A stretch of DNA of 64,000 nt from Hylemonella gracilis str. Niagara R (GTDB lineage: Bacteria > Pseudomonadota > Gammaproteobacteria > Burkholderiales > Burkholderiaceae_C): the NCBI RefSeq assembly GCF_000600295.1, contig NZ_JEMG01000001.1, positions 2,530,477 to 2,594,476 on the forward strand, written 5' to 3'. The first letter of the stretch is position 1. Each line of letters opens with the position of its first letter. Shown here in pieces: positions 28,828-36,560 of this stretch. Under the pieces are notes generated by a model, which saw only the letters and a list, made by a program, of their open reading frames with translations, was not told the origin of the DNA and made no database searches. Position numbers and translations under genes: made by a program.

Positions 28828-30509
28828 GCGCCACCAGCATTCAACTGATCGCCCCGAGCAACCTGCGCGAAAGCGCGTTCAACTATCGCCGCCGGTTCAG
28901 CGAGGCCGGCCTGGCCGAGCTGACGGCTGACATCCGCGAAGTCGGCATCCAGCAGCCCCTGCTGGTGCGGCCCCTGCATTTGTCCGTGGACGGCGTCCTG
29001 GCCTTCAACCGCGACCTCCCGGACCGGGCCGGACAGTTCGATGGCGTCTACGAAATCATCTTCGGCGCCCGGCGCTTCCGCGCCGCCCAACGCGCGGACC
29101 TGATCGACGTGCCCTGCATGGTGCGCGAGATCGGGGATGCCGAAGCCAAGCGCCTGCAGATCAGCGAGAACCTGCAGCGCGAGGACGTGCATCCGATCGA
29201 GGAGGCCGAGGGCTTCCACGCCCTGATGAACGACCCTGAGCAGCCCATCGACGCGGACACGCTGGCTGCGCAGATCGGCAAGAGCCGTAGCCACGTCTAC
29301 GGCCGCCTCAAGCTCCTGCAGGCCGTTCAGGTCGTGCGCGATGCGTGCCTGGCTGGCGAGATCGGCAGCGAGGTTGCGCTGCTGATCGCCCGGCTGCGCC
29401 TGCCCAAATGGCAGGAACAGGCACTGGCAGCCATCAAGAGCCGCTACTACGACATGAAGGACGGGGGCAAGAAGAGCTTCCGGCAGATCCAGGAGCTGCT
29501 GCGTGAGAAATTCACGCTCGACCTTGAGGGGGCCATTTTCGACACGCAGGACGCTCTGCTGGTTGAAGAAGCCGGACCGTGCGGTTCATGCCCTAAGCTG
29601 CTGGCCAACGCGCCAGAGTACGCCGACCTGATCGACGACAACGGCGAAGAGGCGGAGCGCCTTCGAGGCTACCGGCGCAGCATCAACCCTCACACGTGCA
29701 CCGACCCCAGCTGCTTTGAAGCGAAGAAAAAGCAGCACCTCAATAACCGGGCCGCGGAGCTGGAGCAGCAGGGCAAGACGGTCATTGCCGGCAACAAGGC
29801 GCGCGCGGCGATTGACCAATATGGCAATGTCAAGGGCAGCTACATCGACCTCAAGGATGTGAAGGCTGAACTCAAGGTGGCAGGCAATGCCAAGAAAGCC
29901 AAGGAAGCCCTCAAGGACCTGCCCATCGTTGTCCTTCAAGACCCACGCACCGGCAAGACCGTCGAGGCCTTGGCCGTGGCAGACGCCCAGGCGGCGGGCA
30001 TCAAGACAGAGCCAGCAACCTCGAAGAATGGGGGCAGCTACGAGCAACGCCAGCGCCATGACGCTAAGGCTCGCAAGCAGCGGGAGCAGCGCGCGAAAAA
30101 AGAGAACTTCTTCCGCATCGAACTACTCAAGCAGGTGCGCGCCGCCGTCAAGGCGAGTCCGCGAAGCATCTTTGATCTGCAGATGATCGCCCGCGCCTCG
30201 CTGAACAGCGATTTCTACCACGAAGAAAGCGAATTGCTTGCCGACCTATGGGGCCTGGGCGATGCCGATGAATTCGAAGGCCGAATCTCCGACATGAGTG
30301 CCGATGACCTCACACTCCTGTGCATCGACTGCGCACTTGTGGCGAACATCGAGGTCAGCGAGTGGGAAGAAAACCTCGACCAAGGCGCTGAAAACCTGTT
30401 CACCGCGGCCAAGCACTACGGCATTGATGTCGAAGCGATGCGCGAGGAAGTGGGCAACACCAACGCGGCCGACGCAAGCACCGAGGCCGAAGAGGAAGCC
30501 GAAGCATGA
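28824..30509 (+). CDS. ParB-like protein (no ParA partner)
   Basis: A 561-residue protein. Residues 8-125 form the ParB N-terminal domain with the GARRFRAAQ box and the ISENLQREDVHP segment; residues 140-200 carry an HTH (LAAQIGKSRSHVYGRLKLLQ). A Cys pair CGSC (about 251-254) and a later HTCTDPSCF segment may bind metal. The C-terminal part is lysine-rich and helical. No parA gene is near, so a role as a DNA-binding or nuclease-type regulator, rather than partition, is likely (inference). Confidence 0.82.
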   Translation: MSATSIQLIAPSNLRESAFNYRRRFSEAGLAELTADIREVGIQQPLLVRPLHLSVDGVLAFNRDLPDRAGQFDGVYEIIFGARRFRAAQRADLIDVPCMVREIGDAEAKRLQISENLQREDVHPIEEAEGFHALMNDPEQPIDADTLAAQIGKSRSHVYGRLKLLQAVQVVRDACLAGEIGSEVALLIARLRLPKWQEQALAAIKSRYYDMKDGGKKSFRQIQELLREKFTLDLEGAIFDTQDALLVEEAGPCGSCPKLLANAPEYADLIDDNGEEAERLRGYRRSINPHTCTDPSCFEAKKKQHLNNRAAELEQQGKTVIAGNKARAAIDQYGNVKGSYIDLKDVKAELKVAGNAKKAKEALKDLPIVVLQDPRTGKTVEALAVADAQAAGIKTEPATSKNGGSYEQRQRHDAKARKQREQRAKKENFFRIELLKQVRAAVKASPRSIFDLQMIARASLNSDFYHEESELLADLWGLGDADEFEGRISDMSADDLTLLCIDCALVANIEVSEWEENLDQGAENLFTAAKHYGIDVEAMREEVGNTNAADASTEAEEEAEA

Positions 30510-31030
30510 GCCGCAAGCGCAGTGCCTACCGTCCGCGCCCCGTCGCCGTCAACACGCTGGAGCTGGCCCTGCACGGCGCGGCCAAGCCCAGCCGGCAGGA
30601 CCTGGCGGAACTGTTCAAACCCGTCCAGGCCGCAGTCCGCGCCATGCGCGAGGGGGTGGCAACGGAGCTGCAATGGTCCATCCTGTCCGGCTCGGTCGAA
30701 GTCGCCCAGGCCATTGAGCGCCAAGGCGTCGTGCGCGGCCTGCAGGGGCACCTGGACGCGACCGACCAGGCGCTGCAAGGCATCTACCGCCGCGCCATGG
30801 ACTGCGGCGCTTGGAAGCCGCCAACTCTGTACTACCAGGAGCTGGACGCACTCAACCTCTTCGTCGAGCTGCACACCTTCCAGGCCAAGCAGCTCGGCCG
30901 TGCCGAGTTCATCCGCGCCGTGGACCTGGCCCAAAACAAGACACGGGCCCAGGGCCACACCGTCACCGTCGTGCGTGACATCTCCGTCCTCGCTCGCAAT
31001 CATGATCGCAATCAAACCAGCATTGCTTGA
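30506..31030 (+). CDS. Phage hypothetical protein
   Basis: A 174-residue, mainly helical protein (MSRKRSAYRPRPVAVNTLEL, GSVEVAQAIERQGVVRGLQG, HTFQAKQLGRAEFIRAVDLA). Proteins like this occur behind ParB-like genes in Burkholderiales prophages; no function is known. ATGA overlap with the ParB gene; its end overlaps the excisionase start by 29 bases, which suggests translational coupling. Confidence 0.65.
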   Translation: MSRKRSAYRPRPVAVNTLELALHGAAKPSRQDLAELFKPVQAAVRAMREGVATELQWSILSGSVEVAQAIERQGVVRGLQGHLDATDQALQGIYRRAMDCGAWKPPTLYYQELDALNLFVELHTFQAKQLGRAEFIRAVDLAQNKTRAQGHTVTVVRDISVLARNHDRNQTSIA

Positions 31031-31271
31031 CAAAGAGCAGGCAGCGACCTACTGCTGCATCTCAGAGACGACGCTTGAGAAAGGCGTTCGCGAGGGTAAC
31101 TTCCCGCCGCCTCGCCAGTTGGTGGGACGGCGAGTGGGGTGGCTAGTCGAAGAGCTGGACGTGTGGGCCAGGACTCGCCCCGTGTCAACGCTCTTGCCAC
31201 CGCCCAATACCGGCGCGAAGAAGCCGCGCGCTACTTCGTCAAATGCTCCAGGTGCTTTGCAAGGCGCGTGA
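31002..31271 (+). CDS. AlpA-like excisionase / regulator
   Basis: An 89-residue protein with an AlpA-type winged helix (LLDKEQAATYCCISETTLEK, then FPPPRQLVGRRVGWLVEELD with the conserved VGW and a tryptophan following). Such proteins act as excisionases or activate int. It ends 41 bases inside the convergent integrase gene, so the two 3' ends overlap. It is the last gene of the repressor-controlled rightward operon, which would link induction with excision. Confidence 0.75.
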   Translation: MIAIKPALLDKEQAATYCCISETTLEKGVREGNFPPPRQLVGRRVGWLVEELDVWARTRPVSTLLPPPNTGAKKPRATSSNAPGALQGA

Positions 31272-32502
31272 GCCAAGCCCGCTTCTCACCGTCGTAACGG
31301 TGGGTGTTATAGACGCCAACAATGCCCGCCTGCAGGTGCCCGAGGATGGCCTCGCCGATCTCGTCAATACACCCAAGCGCGGACAACATGGTGCGCCCAG
31401 TTCTGCGCAAATCGTGCGGCGTCCAGCCAGCAACCGGCAACACCACGCCGGCAGCCTTGCGCACCGTCGCCTTATCTGAGTACGGCTGCAGGTGGTAGAT
31501 GTAGGTCGAGAAATCGTGCTGGGTGTACTGCTCGCCGCGCGAGTCTTCGAACAGGAAGCCCGACTCACCGACATTGGCCATGCGGCGCCTCACGATCTTG
31601 AGCGCTCGACCAACCAGCGGAACGCGGTGATCGACGGCATGTTCGAATCTAGCGTTTTTGGTCTGATCCTTCGGGACGGTCCACCACATTCCGTCCGCCT
31701 CTTCTGAGATGTTTTCCGGCCGCATGGCCAGGATCTCCCCACCTCGCGCACAGGTCCATAGGTACATCACGGTCGCATCCGCGCCCAGTTCATGCATATT
31801 GGGCAGCCAGCGAAGCAGCTCGCCAACTTCCATGTCACTCAACACTCGGCGCGCGCGGCCAACGTGCTCACCACCAATGATCTTGCCCCTGCTCTTGAGC
31901 TTGCCGCGCATCACCTGGCGCCACCAGTTGGGAGTGGAGTCGGGGACGCGCCCAGCATCGAGGGCGTGATCCCAAGCCGCGCCAAGTAGCGAGCGCAACT
32001 TCGCCGTCGACGTCGGCGTGGCCTTGCGGGCCTCGAGCAAGTTGAACGCAACAGCACGTGTCACCTGCTGCGGCACTGAAGCAGCAAATGCGGGCTCTTC
32101 AGAGAGGACTCGCTCCAGGGCACGCTGGGATGCGACCGCCCCTGCCTCGGCCCTGGTGTCATGGAGGTGGACGCAGAAGTCGCGAACAACCTCCGCCACG
32201 GTGTAGCCCGCGCCGGCTACAGGCTCAGGCATAGCCTGCAGGCGTGCGGCCTTCTTCTGCGCAGCTGGATCACCGCCTGCCGCACGCAACTCGCTCAGCT
32301 CCTTCCAGGCCACGACTGCTGCCTGGACGGACATGGCGGGCCACTGCCCGAGCGACGTCTGCTTCATTCGGTCGCCGAGCTTGTAGCGGTAGGTCCATGT
32401 TCGCCTACTGGCCGTGGCTTCCAGGCGCAGGCCCTTGCAACCGTCTACTACCAGGTGCTCACCAGGCTGAAGCAGCTTTGCCGATCTTGCGTCGAAATAC
32501 AA
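31231..32502 (-). CDS. Tyrosine integrase (DUF4102 / P4-like)
   Basis: A 423-residue integrase. Residues 1-85 form the N-terminal arm-binding DUF4102-like domain (LVVDGCKGLRLEATASRRTW, then YRYKLGDRMKQTSLGQW). The catalytic residues are Arg253 (CARGGEILAMRPENI), Lys282, His363-Arg366 (HDLRRTGRTMLS), His389 (GHLQAG) and the nucleophile Tyr398 (GVYNTHRYDG). Length is normal. It lies directly beside tRNA-Gly and the prophage end and runs toward the prophage interior; the 200 bp before it contain two 10-bp direct repeats (32557-32566, 32568-32577), possible arm-type sites. Confidence 0.93.
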   Translation of the reverse strand: MYFDARSAKLLQPGEHLVVDGCKGLRLEATASRRTWTYRYKLGDRMKQTSLGQWPAMSVQAAVVAWKELSELRAAGGDPAAQKKAARLQAMPEPVAGAGYTVAEVVRDFCVHLHDTRAEAGAVASQRALERVLSEEPAFAASVPQQVTRAVAFNLLEARKATPTSTAKLRSLLGAAWDHALDAGRVPDSTPNWWRQVMRGKLKSRGKIIGGEHVGRARRVLSDMEVGELLRWLPNMHELGADATVMYLWTCARGGEILAMRPENISEEADGMWWTVPKDQTKNARFEHAVDHRVPLVGRALKIVRRRMANVGESGFLFEDSRGEQYTQHDFSTYIYHLQPYSDKATVRKAAGVVLPVAGWTPHDLRRTGRTMLSALGCIDEIGEAILGHLQAGIVGVYNTHRYDGEKRAWLTRLAKHLEHLTK

Positions 32503-32556
32503 GGTATAGTGCCCCCCGCTGTGACTTCCAGGCGCGCAGGAGCGGTGAGGAGCAAA

Positions 32557-32577
32557 AACCTACGCCGAACCTACGCC
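32557..32577. repeat. Tandem 10-bp repeats between integrase and tRNA-Gly
   Basis: AACCTACGCC occurs twice 11 bp apart (32557-32566, 32568-32577). They lie between int and the tRNA at the expected attachment end, so they may be integrase arm sites. Crossover point unknown. Confidence 0.4.
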
Positions 32578-32706
32578 AAGGGCGCAAGTGTAGACGGGTT
32601 TGGACGGGCTTTAGCGAGGACAACTGAGCTGTAGGGTTCGCCGAATTCCGTTGTAAAATCAGGCACTTAGCGCGGATTTCCGTTAGGAATCAATGAGTTG
32701 CGCAAC

Positions 32707-32780
32707 GCGGGTGTAGTTCAATGGTAGAACGGCAGCTTCCCAAGCTTCATACGAGGGTTCGATTCCCTTCACCCGCTCCA
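32707..32780 (+). tRNA. tRNA-Gly (CCC anticodon)
   Basis: A 74-nt tRNA with encoded CCA end: acceptor GCGGGTG/CACCCGC, D stem GTTC/GAAC, anticodon loop TTCCCAA (CCC) and T arm GAGGG TTCGATT CCCTT written 5' to 3'. The anticodon stem GCAGC/GCTTC contains one C-T mismatch (positions 28-42), where G-C would be expected. It lies at the prophage boundary with its 5' side facing the prophage. Nearly identical otherwise to other Gly-CCC tRNAs. Confidence 0.93.
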
Positions 32781-32788
32781 GAATGAAC

Positions 32789-32826
32789 AACGGCCCAGGA
32801 CCCTCCTCCTGGGCCGTTCTTGTTTG
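32789..32826 (+). terminator. Terminator after tRNA-Gly
   Basis: A 12-bp perfect stem, AACGGCCCAGGA / TCCTGGGCCGTT (32789-32800 and 32807-32818), followed by CTTGTTTG. It ends the tRNA transcript and shields the chromosome from it. Confidence 0.85.
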
Positions 32827-32864
32827 CCAGCGAGCAAATCCGCTAGCCGCCTTGGCGCCCAGCC

Positions 32865-33617
32865 TCAGGGATCCGGCACCACCCGCTGGGCAGCAGGCGC
32901 CTGTGCCCCCTCCTCCCCCATGAAAAACGCGACCGCCTGGGCCACCACTGCGGGCTCGATGCGGTGCTCGCCGTCGAAGGGCAGCAGGGTGAGGTCCACA
33001 CCCTCCTCCAGCAGCTTCAGCGCGTGCGTGCGGGCGCTCGTGTCGTAAGGCAGTTGCGTGTCGGAGCGGCCGTGCGCGAGGAAGACCTTGGGCGTGCCAT
33101 GGCGCGTGAAAGCGTTCATGAAACCCGCTGACAGTGCGATGACGTGGCTGAAGAGGTCGCCATTGCTCAGCCCAACCGACAGCGCGTAGCTGCCGCCATC
33201 GGAGAAACCGGCCAGGGCGATGCGTGCCGGGTCGAGGCGGAAACAGGCGGCCACCTGGCGCAGCGCGGTGTCCAGGCGCTCCAGATCCGGCCCATGACCG
33301 CCGATCACGATGTCCCAGGTTGGGAACAGGGACTGGGGCGTCAGCAGCAGGAAACGCCGGGCCCGCGCCCAGCGCACGAAATACGGCAAGACCTTGTCGG
33401 CCTCGCCCCCCGCGCCGTGGCACAGCACCAGCAAGGGCACGGGAGTCGTGATATCCAGGCCCTCGGGCACCACCAGTACGGCTTCGCGACCTTCGGGAAA
33501 CTGCAGGTTGTGGCGGCCCGCAGGCAGCGGCGGCTGGGTGGGCGACCCCGGCAATGTGAAATTCAGGCGGCCCAGCAGCATGCCATGGGATGGCCCCAGC
33601 AGATCGGGATCGAGCAT
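32865..33617 (-). CDS. Alpha/beta hydrolase (esterase)
   Basis: A 250-residue alpha/beta hydrolase. Ser139 in GFSDGGS is the nucleophile, Asp186 in AHGRSD and His218 in DGEHRI complete the triad, and HGAG (residues 67-70) forms the oxyanion region. The layout resembles small carboxylesterases of the phospholipase/carboxylesterase group. No signal peptide is seen, so it is cytoplasmic. Substrate unknown. First host gene after the tRNA. Confidence 0.8.
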   Translation of the reverse strand: MLDPDLLGPSHGMLLGRLNFTLPGSPTQPPLPAGRHNLQFPEGREAVLVVPEGLDITTPVPLLVLCHGAGGEADKVLPYFVRWARARRFLLLTPQSLFPTWDIVIGGHGPDLERLDTALRQVAACFRLDPARIALAGFSDGGSYALSVGLSNGDLFSHVIALSAGFMNAFTRHGTPKVFLAHGRSDTQLPYDTSARTHALKLLEEGVDLTLLPFDGEHRIEPAVVAQAVAFFMGEEGAQAPAAQRVVPDP

Positions 33618-33741
33618 GCGGTCATTCTAGGAGAGCAAGAAGGCCAAGGCAGCGGCTGTGCCCACCTCTGCAACGCGCATGGAAGTGGCCAGGCAAGCCC
33701 AGCAGCCTGGCCACGATGGCCACACAAACCATCCGGCAGCG

Positions 33742-34197
33742 CTAGTAGGCAGCAGGCCGAGACGAACGGCCACCCGGCTGGTGCTGCTTGAAGAGTGCGG
33801 TAAGGGCCACCAAGCAGTCGCGGGCCGCCACTTCACCCTGCCGCACCGCGATCACGTTCATCAGGCCTGGGCGCAGGTACCAAAGCGTGTCCAGGTCGCG
33901 TGCGGACCGCAGTTGACGCTGCAGCATGTCCACCTGAGCGCTGACCTGGCCGTCCACCCGCTCCTGGCCCGGCAGCAGGTGCCCGGCAAGCTGCGCTTCG
34001 TCCCCAAGGCTGGCCTTGTCATTGTCCAGGCAAGCCTGCATGGCGCCGGACATGGCCATGCGCACCCGCTCAACCGCCGCTTGCGCCTGTGCACCTGTCG
34101 TGGCCTGCGCCGGATCGGAAGCACGCAGACCCCGGGATTTTTTCTCCGCACGGGAAGTGCCAGACAGTCTCAGGAGTTTTTTCGAGCGGGAGAACAT
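33742..34197 (-). CDS. Hypothetical protein
   Basis: A 151-residue helical protein (MFSRSKKLLRLSGTSRAEKK ... SAQVDMLQRQLRSARDLDTL, LMNVIAVRQGEVAARDCLVA). No domain recognised. The start is uncertain: an ATG here lacks a clear ribosome site, while a TTG 30 codons upstream has GGAG before it. The C-terminal half with DTLWYLRPGLM looks structured, so the gene is probably real. Confidence 0.5.
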   Translation of the reverse strand: MFSRSKKLLRLSGTSRAEKKSRGLRASDPAQATTGAQAQAAVERVRMAMSGAMQACLDNDKASLGDEAQLAGHLLPGQERVDGQVSAQVDMLQRQLRSARDLDTLWYLRPGLMNVIAVRQGEVAARDCLVALTALFKQHQPGGRSSRPAAY

Positions 34198-34335
34198 GGG
34201 GCAATCGAGCAGCGCAAGCAGATCTGAAATCCGGAGCACCCTGGATGGGATGTCCGAAGCGGGCCAACGCGGCTGCAAGGTTTGCAAACTCCGCGCCCAC
34301 TTGACAATACCTTTGTTTACGGTTGCTCAAAGCAA

Positions 34336-34368
34336 AAATAAAGGCCCCGATGCCGGACATCGGGGCCT
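34336..34368 (-). terminator. Terminator of the scoAB operon
   Basis: An 11-bp perfect stem, AGGCCCCGATG / CATCGGGGCCT (34342-34352 and 34358-34368), with TTTATTTTTGC after it on the minus strand. It lies 54 bases downstream of the scoB stop. Confidence 0.88.
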
Positions 34369-34421
34369 CTTCCAACGTCATCCCGTCCGACCGCGCGGCC
34401 TAGGGCGCGGCATGCGGAGTG

Positions 34422-35060
34422 TCAGAGCAGGGACACGCCTGTCTTGCCCTGGATGAATTCACGCGTCACACCCGGGGCCAGCTCAACCAGCTTCAAGCCC
34501 TGCGGCGTCACGTCCATGACACCGAGGTCGGTGATGATGCGGTCGATCACGCCCTTGCCAGTCAGGGGCAGGGTGCACTCGGGCAGGATCTTGAGTTCCT
34601 CGCTGCCGTCCTTCTTCTTGGCCACATGCTCCATCAGGACGATGCAGCGCGGGACGCCAGCCACCAGGTCCATGGCGCCGCCCATGCCCTTGACCATCTT
34701 GCCCGGGATCATCCAGTTGGCCAGGTCCCCCTTGCCGCTGACCTGCATGGCCCCCAGGATGCTGAGGTTGATCTTGCCACCGCGGATCATGGCGAAGCTC
34801 TCGTGACTGCCGAAGATGCTGGTGCCCTTGATGGTGGTGACGGTCTGTTTGCCGGCGTTGATCAGGTCCGGGTCGACTTCGTCTTCCGTCGGGAAAGGCC
34901 CGATGCCCAGCATGCCGTTCTCGCTCTGCAGCCACACCTCCATGCCCTCGGGCACGAAATTGGCCACCAGGGTCGGCATGCCGATGCCGAGGTTCACGTA
35001 AAAGCCGTCCTGCAGCTCCTGGGCCGCGCGCGCGGCCATCTGGTCTTGGGTCCAGGGCAT
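34422..35060 (-). CDS. scoB: 3-oxoacid CoA-transferase subunit B
   Basis: A 212-residue beta subunit of the SCOT family. The catalytic Glu47 lies in SENGMLGIG, and the family segments [25 protein letters not shown] and [20 protein letters not shown] are present. With subunit A it moves CoA from succinyl-CoA or a similar donor to acetoacetate or another 3-oxoacid. The two genes are separated by 62 bases and lie in one operon ended by the terminator at 34336-34368. Substrate cannot be told from sequence. Confidence 0.93.
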   Translation of the reverse strand: MPWTQDQMAARAAQELQDGFYVNLGIGMPTLVANFVPEGMEVWLQSENGMLGIGPFPTEDEVDPDLINAGKQTVTTIKGTSIFGSHESFAMIRGGKINLSILGAMQVSGKGDLANWMIPGKMVKGMGGAMDLVAGVPRCIVLMEHVAKKKDGSEELKILPECTLPLTGKGVIDRIITDLGVMDVTPQGLKLVELAPGVTREFIQGKTGVSLL

Positions 35061-35122
35061 CTTGTACTCCTTGCCTGTCGTTGTCTGGGGGTTCGTCTCG
35101 CGAATGTCGCCTGGCCAGTGGC

Positions 35123-35824
35123 TCAGGCGGCGGTCCTGACCGTGCGTTTTTCGATGCGCTTTTCGGGCGTGGCGTTGAGCACGATGCGGTGCACATAGAT
35201 GCCGGGTAGGTGCACGTCGTCCGGGTGCAGTTCGCCGGTCTCAACGATCTTTTCCACCTCGACGATGCAGACCTTGCCCGCCATGGCCGCGGCTGGGTTG
35301 AAGTTGCGCGCGGTCAGGTTGAAGCGCAGATTGCCGGACTTGTCGGCCACGTCGGCCTTGACCAGGGCCACGTCCGGCACCAGGGCGCGTTCCATCACAT
35401 AGGTTTCGCCATCGAATTCGCGCAGTTCCTTGCCGTCAGCCACCACGGTGCCGACGCCGGTCTTGGTGAAAAAGGCCGGGATGCCCGCGCCGCCCGCGCG
35501 CAGCTTCTCGGCCAGCGTGCCCTGGGGCGTGAATTCCAGCTCCAGTTCACCGGCCAGGTACTGGCGCTCGAACTCCTTGTTCTCGCCCACGTAGCTGGAA
35601 ATCATCTTCTTGATCTGCCGCGTCTGCAGCAGCTTGCCCAGGCCGAAGTCGTCCACCCCCGCATTGTTGGAGATGGCGGTCAGGTTCTTGATGCCAGCCT
35701 CGCGCACGGCATCAATGAGCGCCTCGGGGATGCCGCACAGGCCAAAACCACCGACGGCGATGAGCTGGCCGTCGCGCAGCACACCCTCGATGGCCGCCTT
35801 GGCGCTCGGGTAAATCTTGTTCAC
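35123..35824 (-). CDS. scoA: 3-oxoacid CoA-transferase subunit A
   Basis: A 233-residue alpha subunit. Diagnostic segments are [20 protein letters not shown] (glycine-rich CoA-binding loop), [39 protein letters not shown] and FFTKTGVGT. The GTG start follows AAGGAG 6 bases upstream; the longer open frame upstream overlaps the divergent promoter region. Together with scoB it feeds acetoacetate or another 3-oxoacid into acetyl-CoA metabolism. Confidence 0.93.
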   Translation of the reverse strand: MNKIYPSAKAAIEGVLRDGQLIAVGGFGLCGIPEALIDAVREAGIKNLTAISNNAGVDDFGLGKLLQTRQIKKMISSYVGENKEFERQYLAGELELEFTPQGTLAEKLRAGGAGIPAFFTKTGVGTVVADGKELREFDGETYVMERALVPDVALVKADVADKSGNLRFNLTARNFNPAAAMAGKVCIVEVEKIVETGELHPDDVHLPGIYVHRIVLNATPEKRIEKRTVRTAA

Positions 35825-35892
35825 GGGGTTCTCCTTGCTGTGTCTGATCGAATGCCGGATGCAAGCCCGAGACTGTAAACGCGCCACCTACC

Positions 35893-35920
35893 TAGACCGA
35901 TACGTAGTACTGCCTAAAAT
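35893..35920 (+). promoter_or_regulatory. Promoter of PAS-LuxR gene with TACGTA palindrome
   Basis: TAGACC (35893-35898) and TAAAAT (35915-35920) with 16 bp spacing on the plus strand. The spacer contains the palindrome TACGTA (35901-35906), a possible LuxR-type site between the divergent scoA and regulator genes. The ATG lies 9 bases after the -10. Confidence 0.5.
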
Positions 35921-35929
35921 CCAGCCCGC

Positions 35930-36547
35930 ATGGACAAGGAGACAAAATCATCACGCCCGGCGGGCAAGCCCATGGACAGCAGTCTCACGAACGCGCCCAT
36001 CGATTACCGCCTGGCTTTCGACTACGCCCCCATCGGCATGGTGCTGTCGCGCCAGCGCGTCATCCTGGACTGCAACCGCCGCGTCTGCGAGATCTTCGGT
36101 ACCGAGAGAGAAAGGCTGATCGGCCAGTCCTTCGCCCTGCTGTACCCGAGCACGGACGAATTCGAGCGCATCGGCGCACGCATCAACGCCCGCATGGACG
36201 CCCACAGTACTTACGCGGACGACCGGATCATGCGGCGTGTAGACGGGCACCGCCAAGGCGAGCTGTTCTGGTGCCATGTCACGGGCCGCGCGCTCGACCC
36301 CAGCCAACCACTGGGCCCGGGCATCTGGACTTTCGAAGACCTCAGCGCGCATCGCCAGGTGAAGGCCGGGCTCACGGCTCGTGAACGCGAGGTCGCCGCC
36401 CGCTTGCTGGAGGGCCTGACTTCCAAGGAAATCGGCAAGGCGCTGGCCATCAGCCACCGCACGGTGGAAATCTACCGCGCGCGGCTGATGCGCAAGTACC
36501 AAGCCGGTACCACGGCCGAACTCGTGCTCAAGCTCACGCTGGGCTGA
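35930..36547 (+). CDS. PAS-LuxR type transcriptional regulator
   Basis: A 205-residue regulator. Residues 25-125 form a PAS domain (FDYAPIGMVLSRQRVILDCN, FGTERERLIGQSFALLYPS); residues 145-205 form the LuxR HTH (LTAREREVAARLLEGLTSKE, IGKALAISHRTVEIYRARLM). It diverges from scoA, so it probably controls the CoA transferase operon, sensing a small molecule through PAS. The start could also be the ATG 14 codons later; neither has a strong ribosome site. Confidence 0.85.
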   Translation: MDKETKSSRPAGKPMDSSLTNAPIDYRLAFDYAPIGMVLSRQRVILDCNRRVCEIFGTERERLIGQSFALLYPSTDEFERIGARINARMDAHSTYADDRIMRRVDGHRQGELFWCHVTGRALDPSQPLGPGIWTFEDLSAHRQVKAGLTAREREVAARLLEGLTSKEIGKALAISHRTVEIYRARLMRKYQAGTTAELVLKLTLG

Positions 36548-36560
36548 GCGCAGACACGGC

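Noticed and set aside
1-32502. CRISPR array or insertion sequence in the prophage.
   Set aside because: No spaced repeat array and no transposase were found; the repeats seen are operators, terminase-region repeats and the 14-bp motif.
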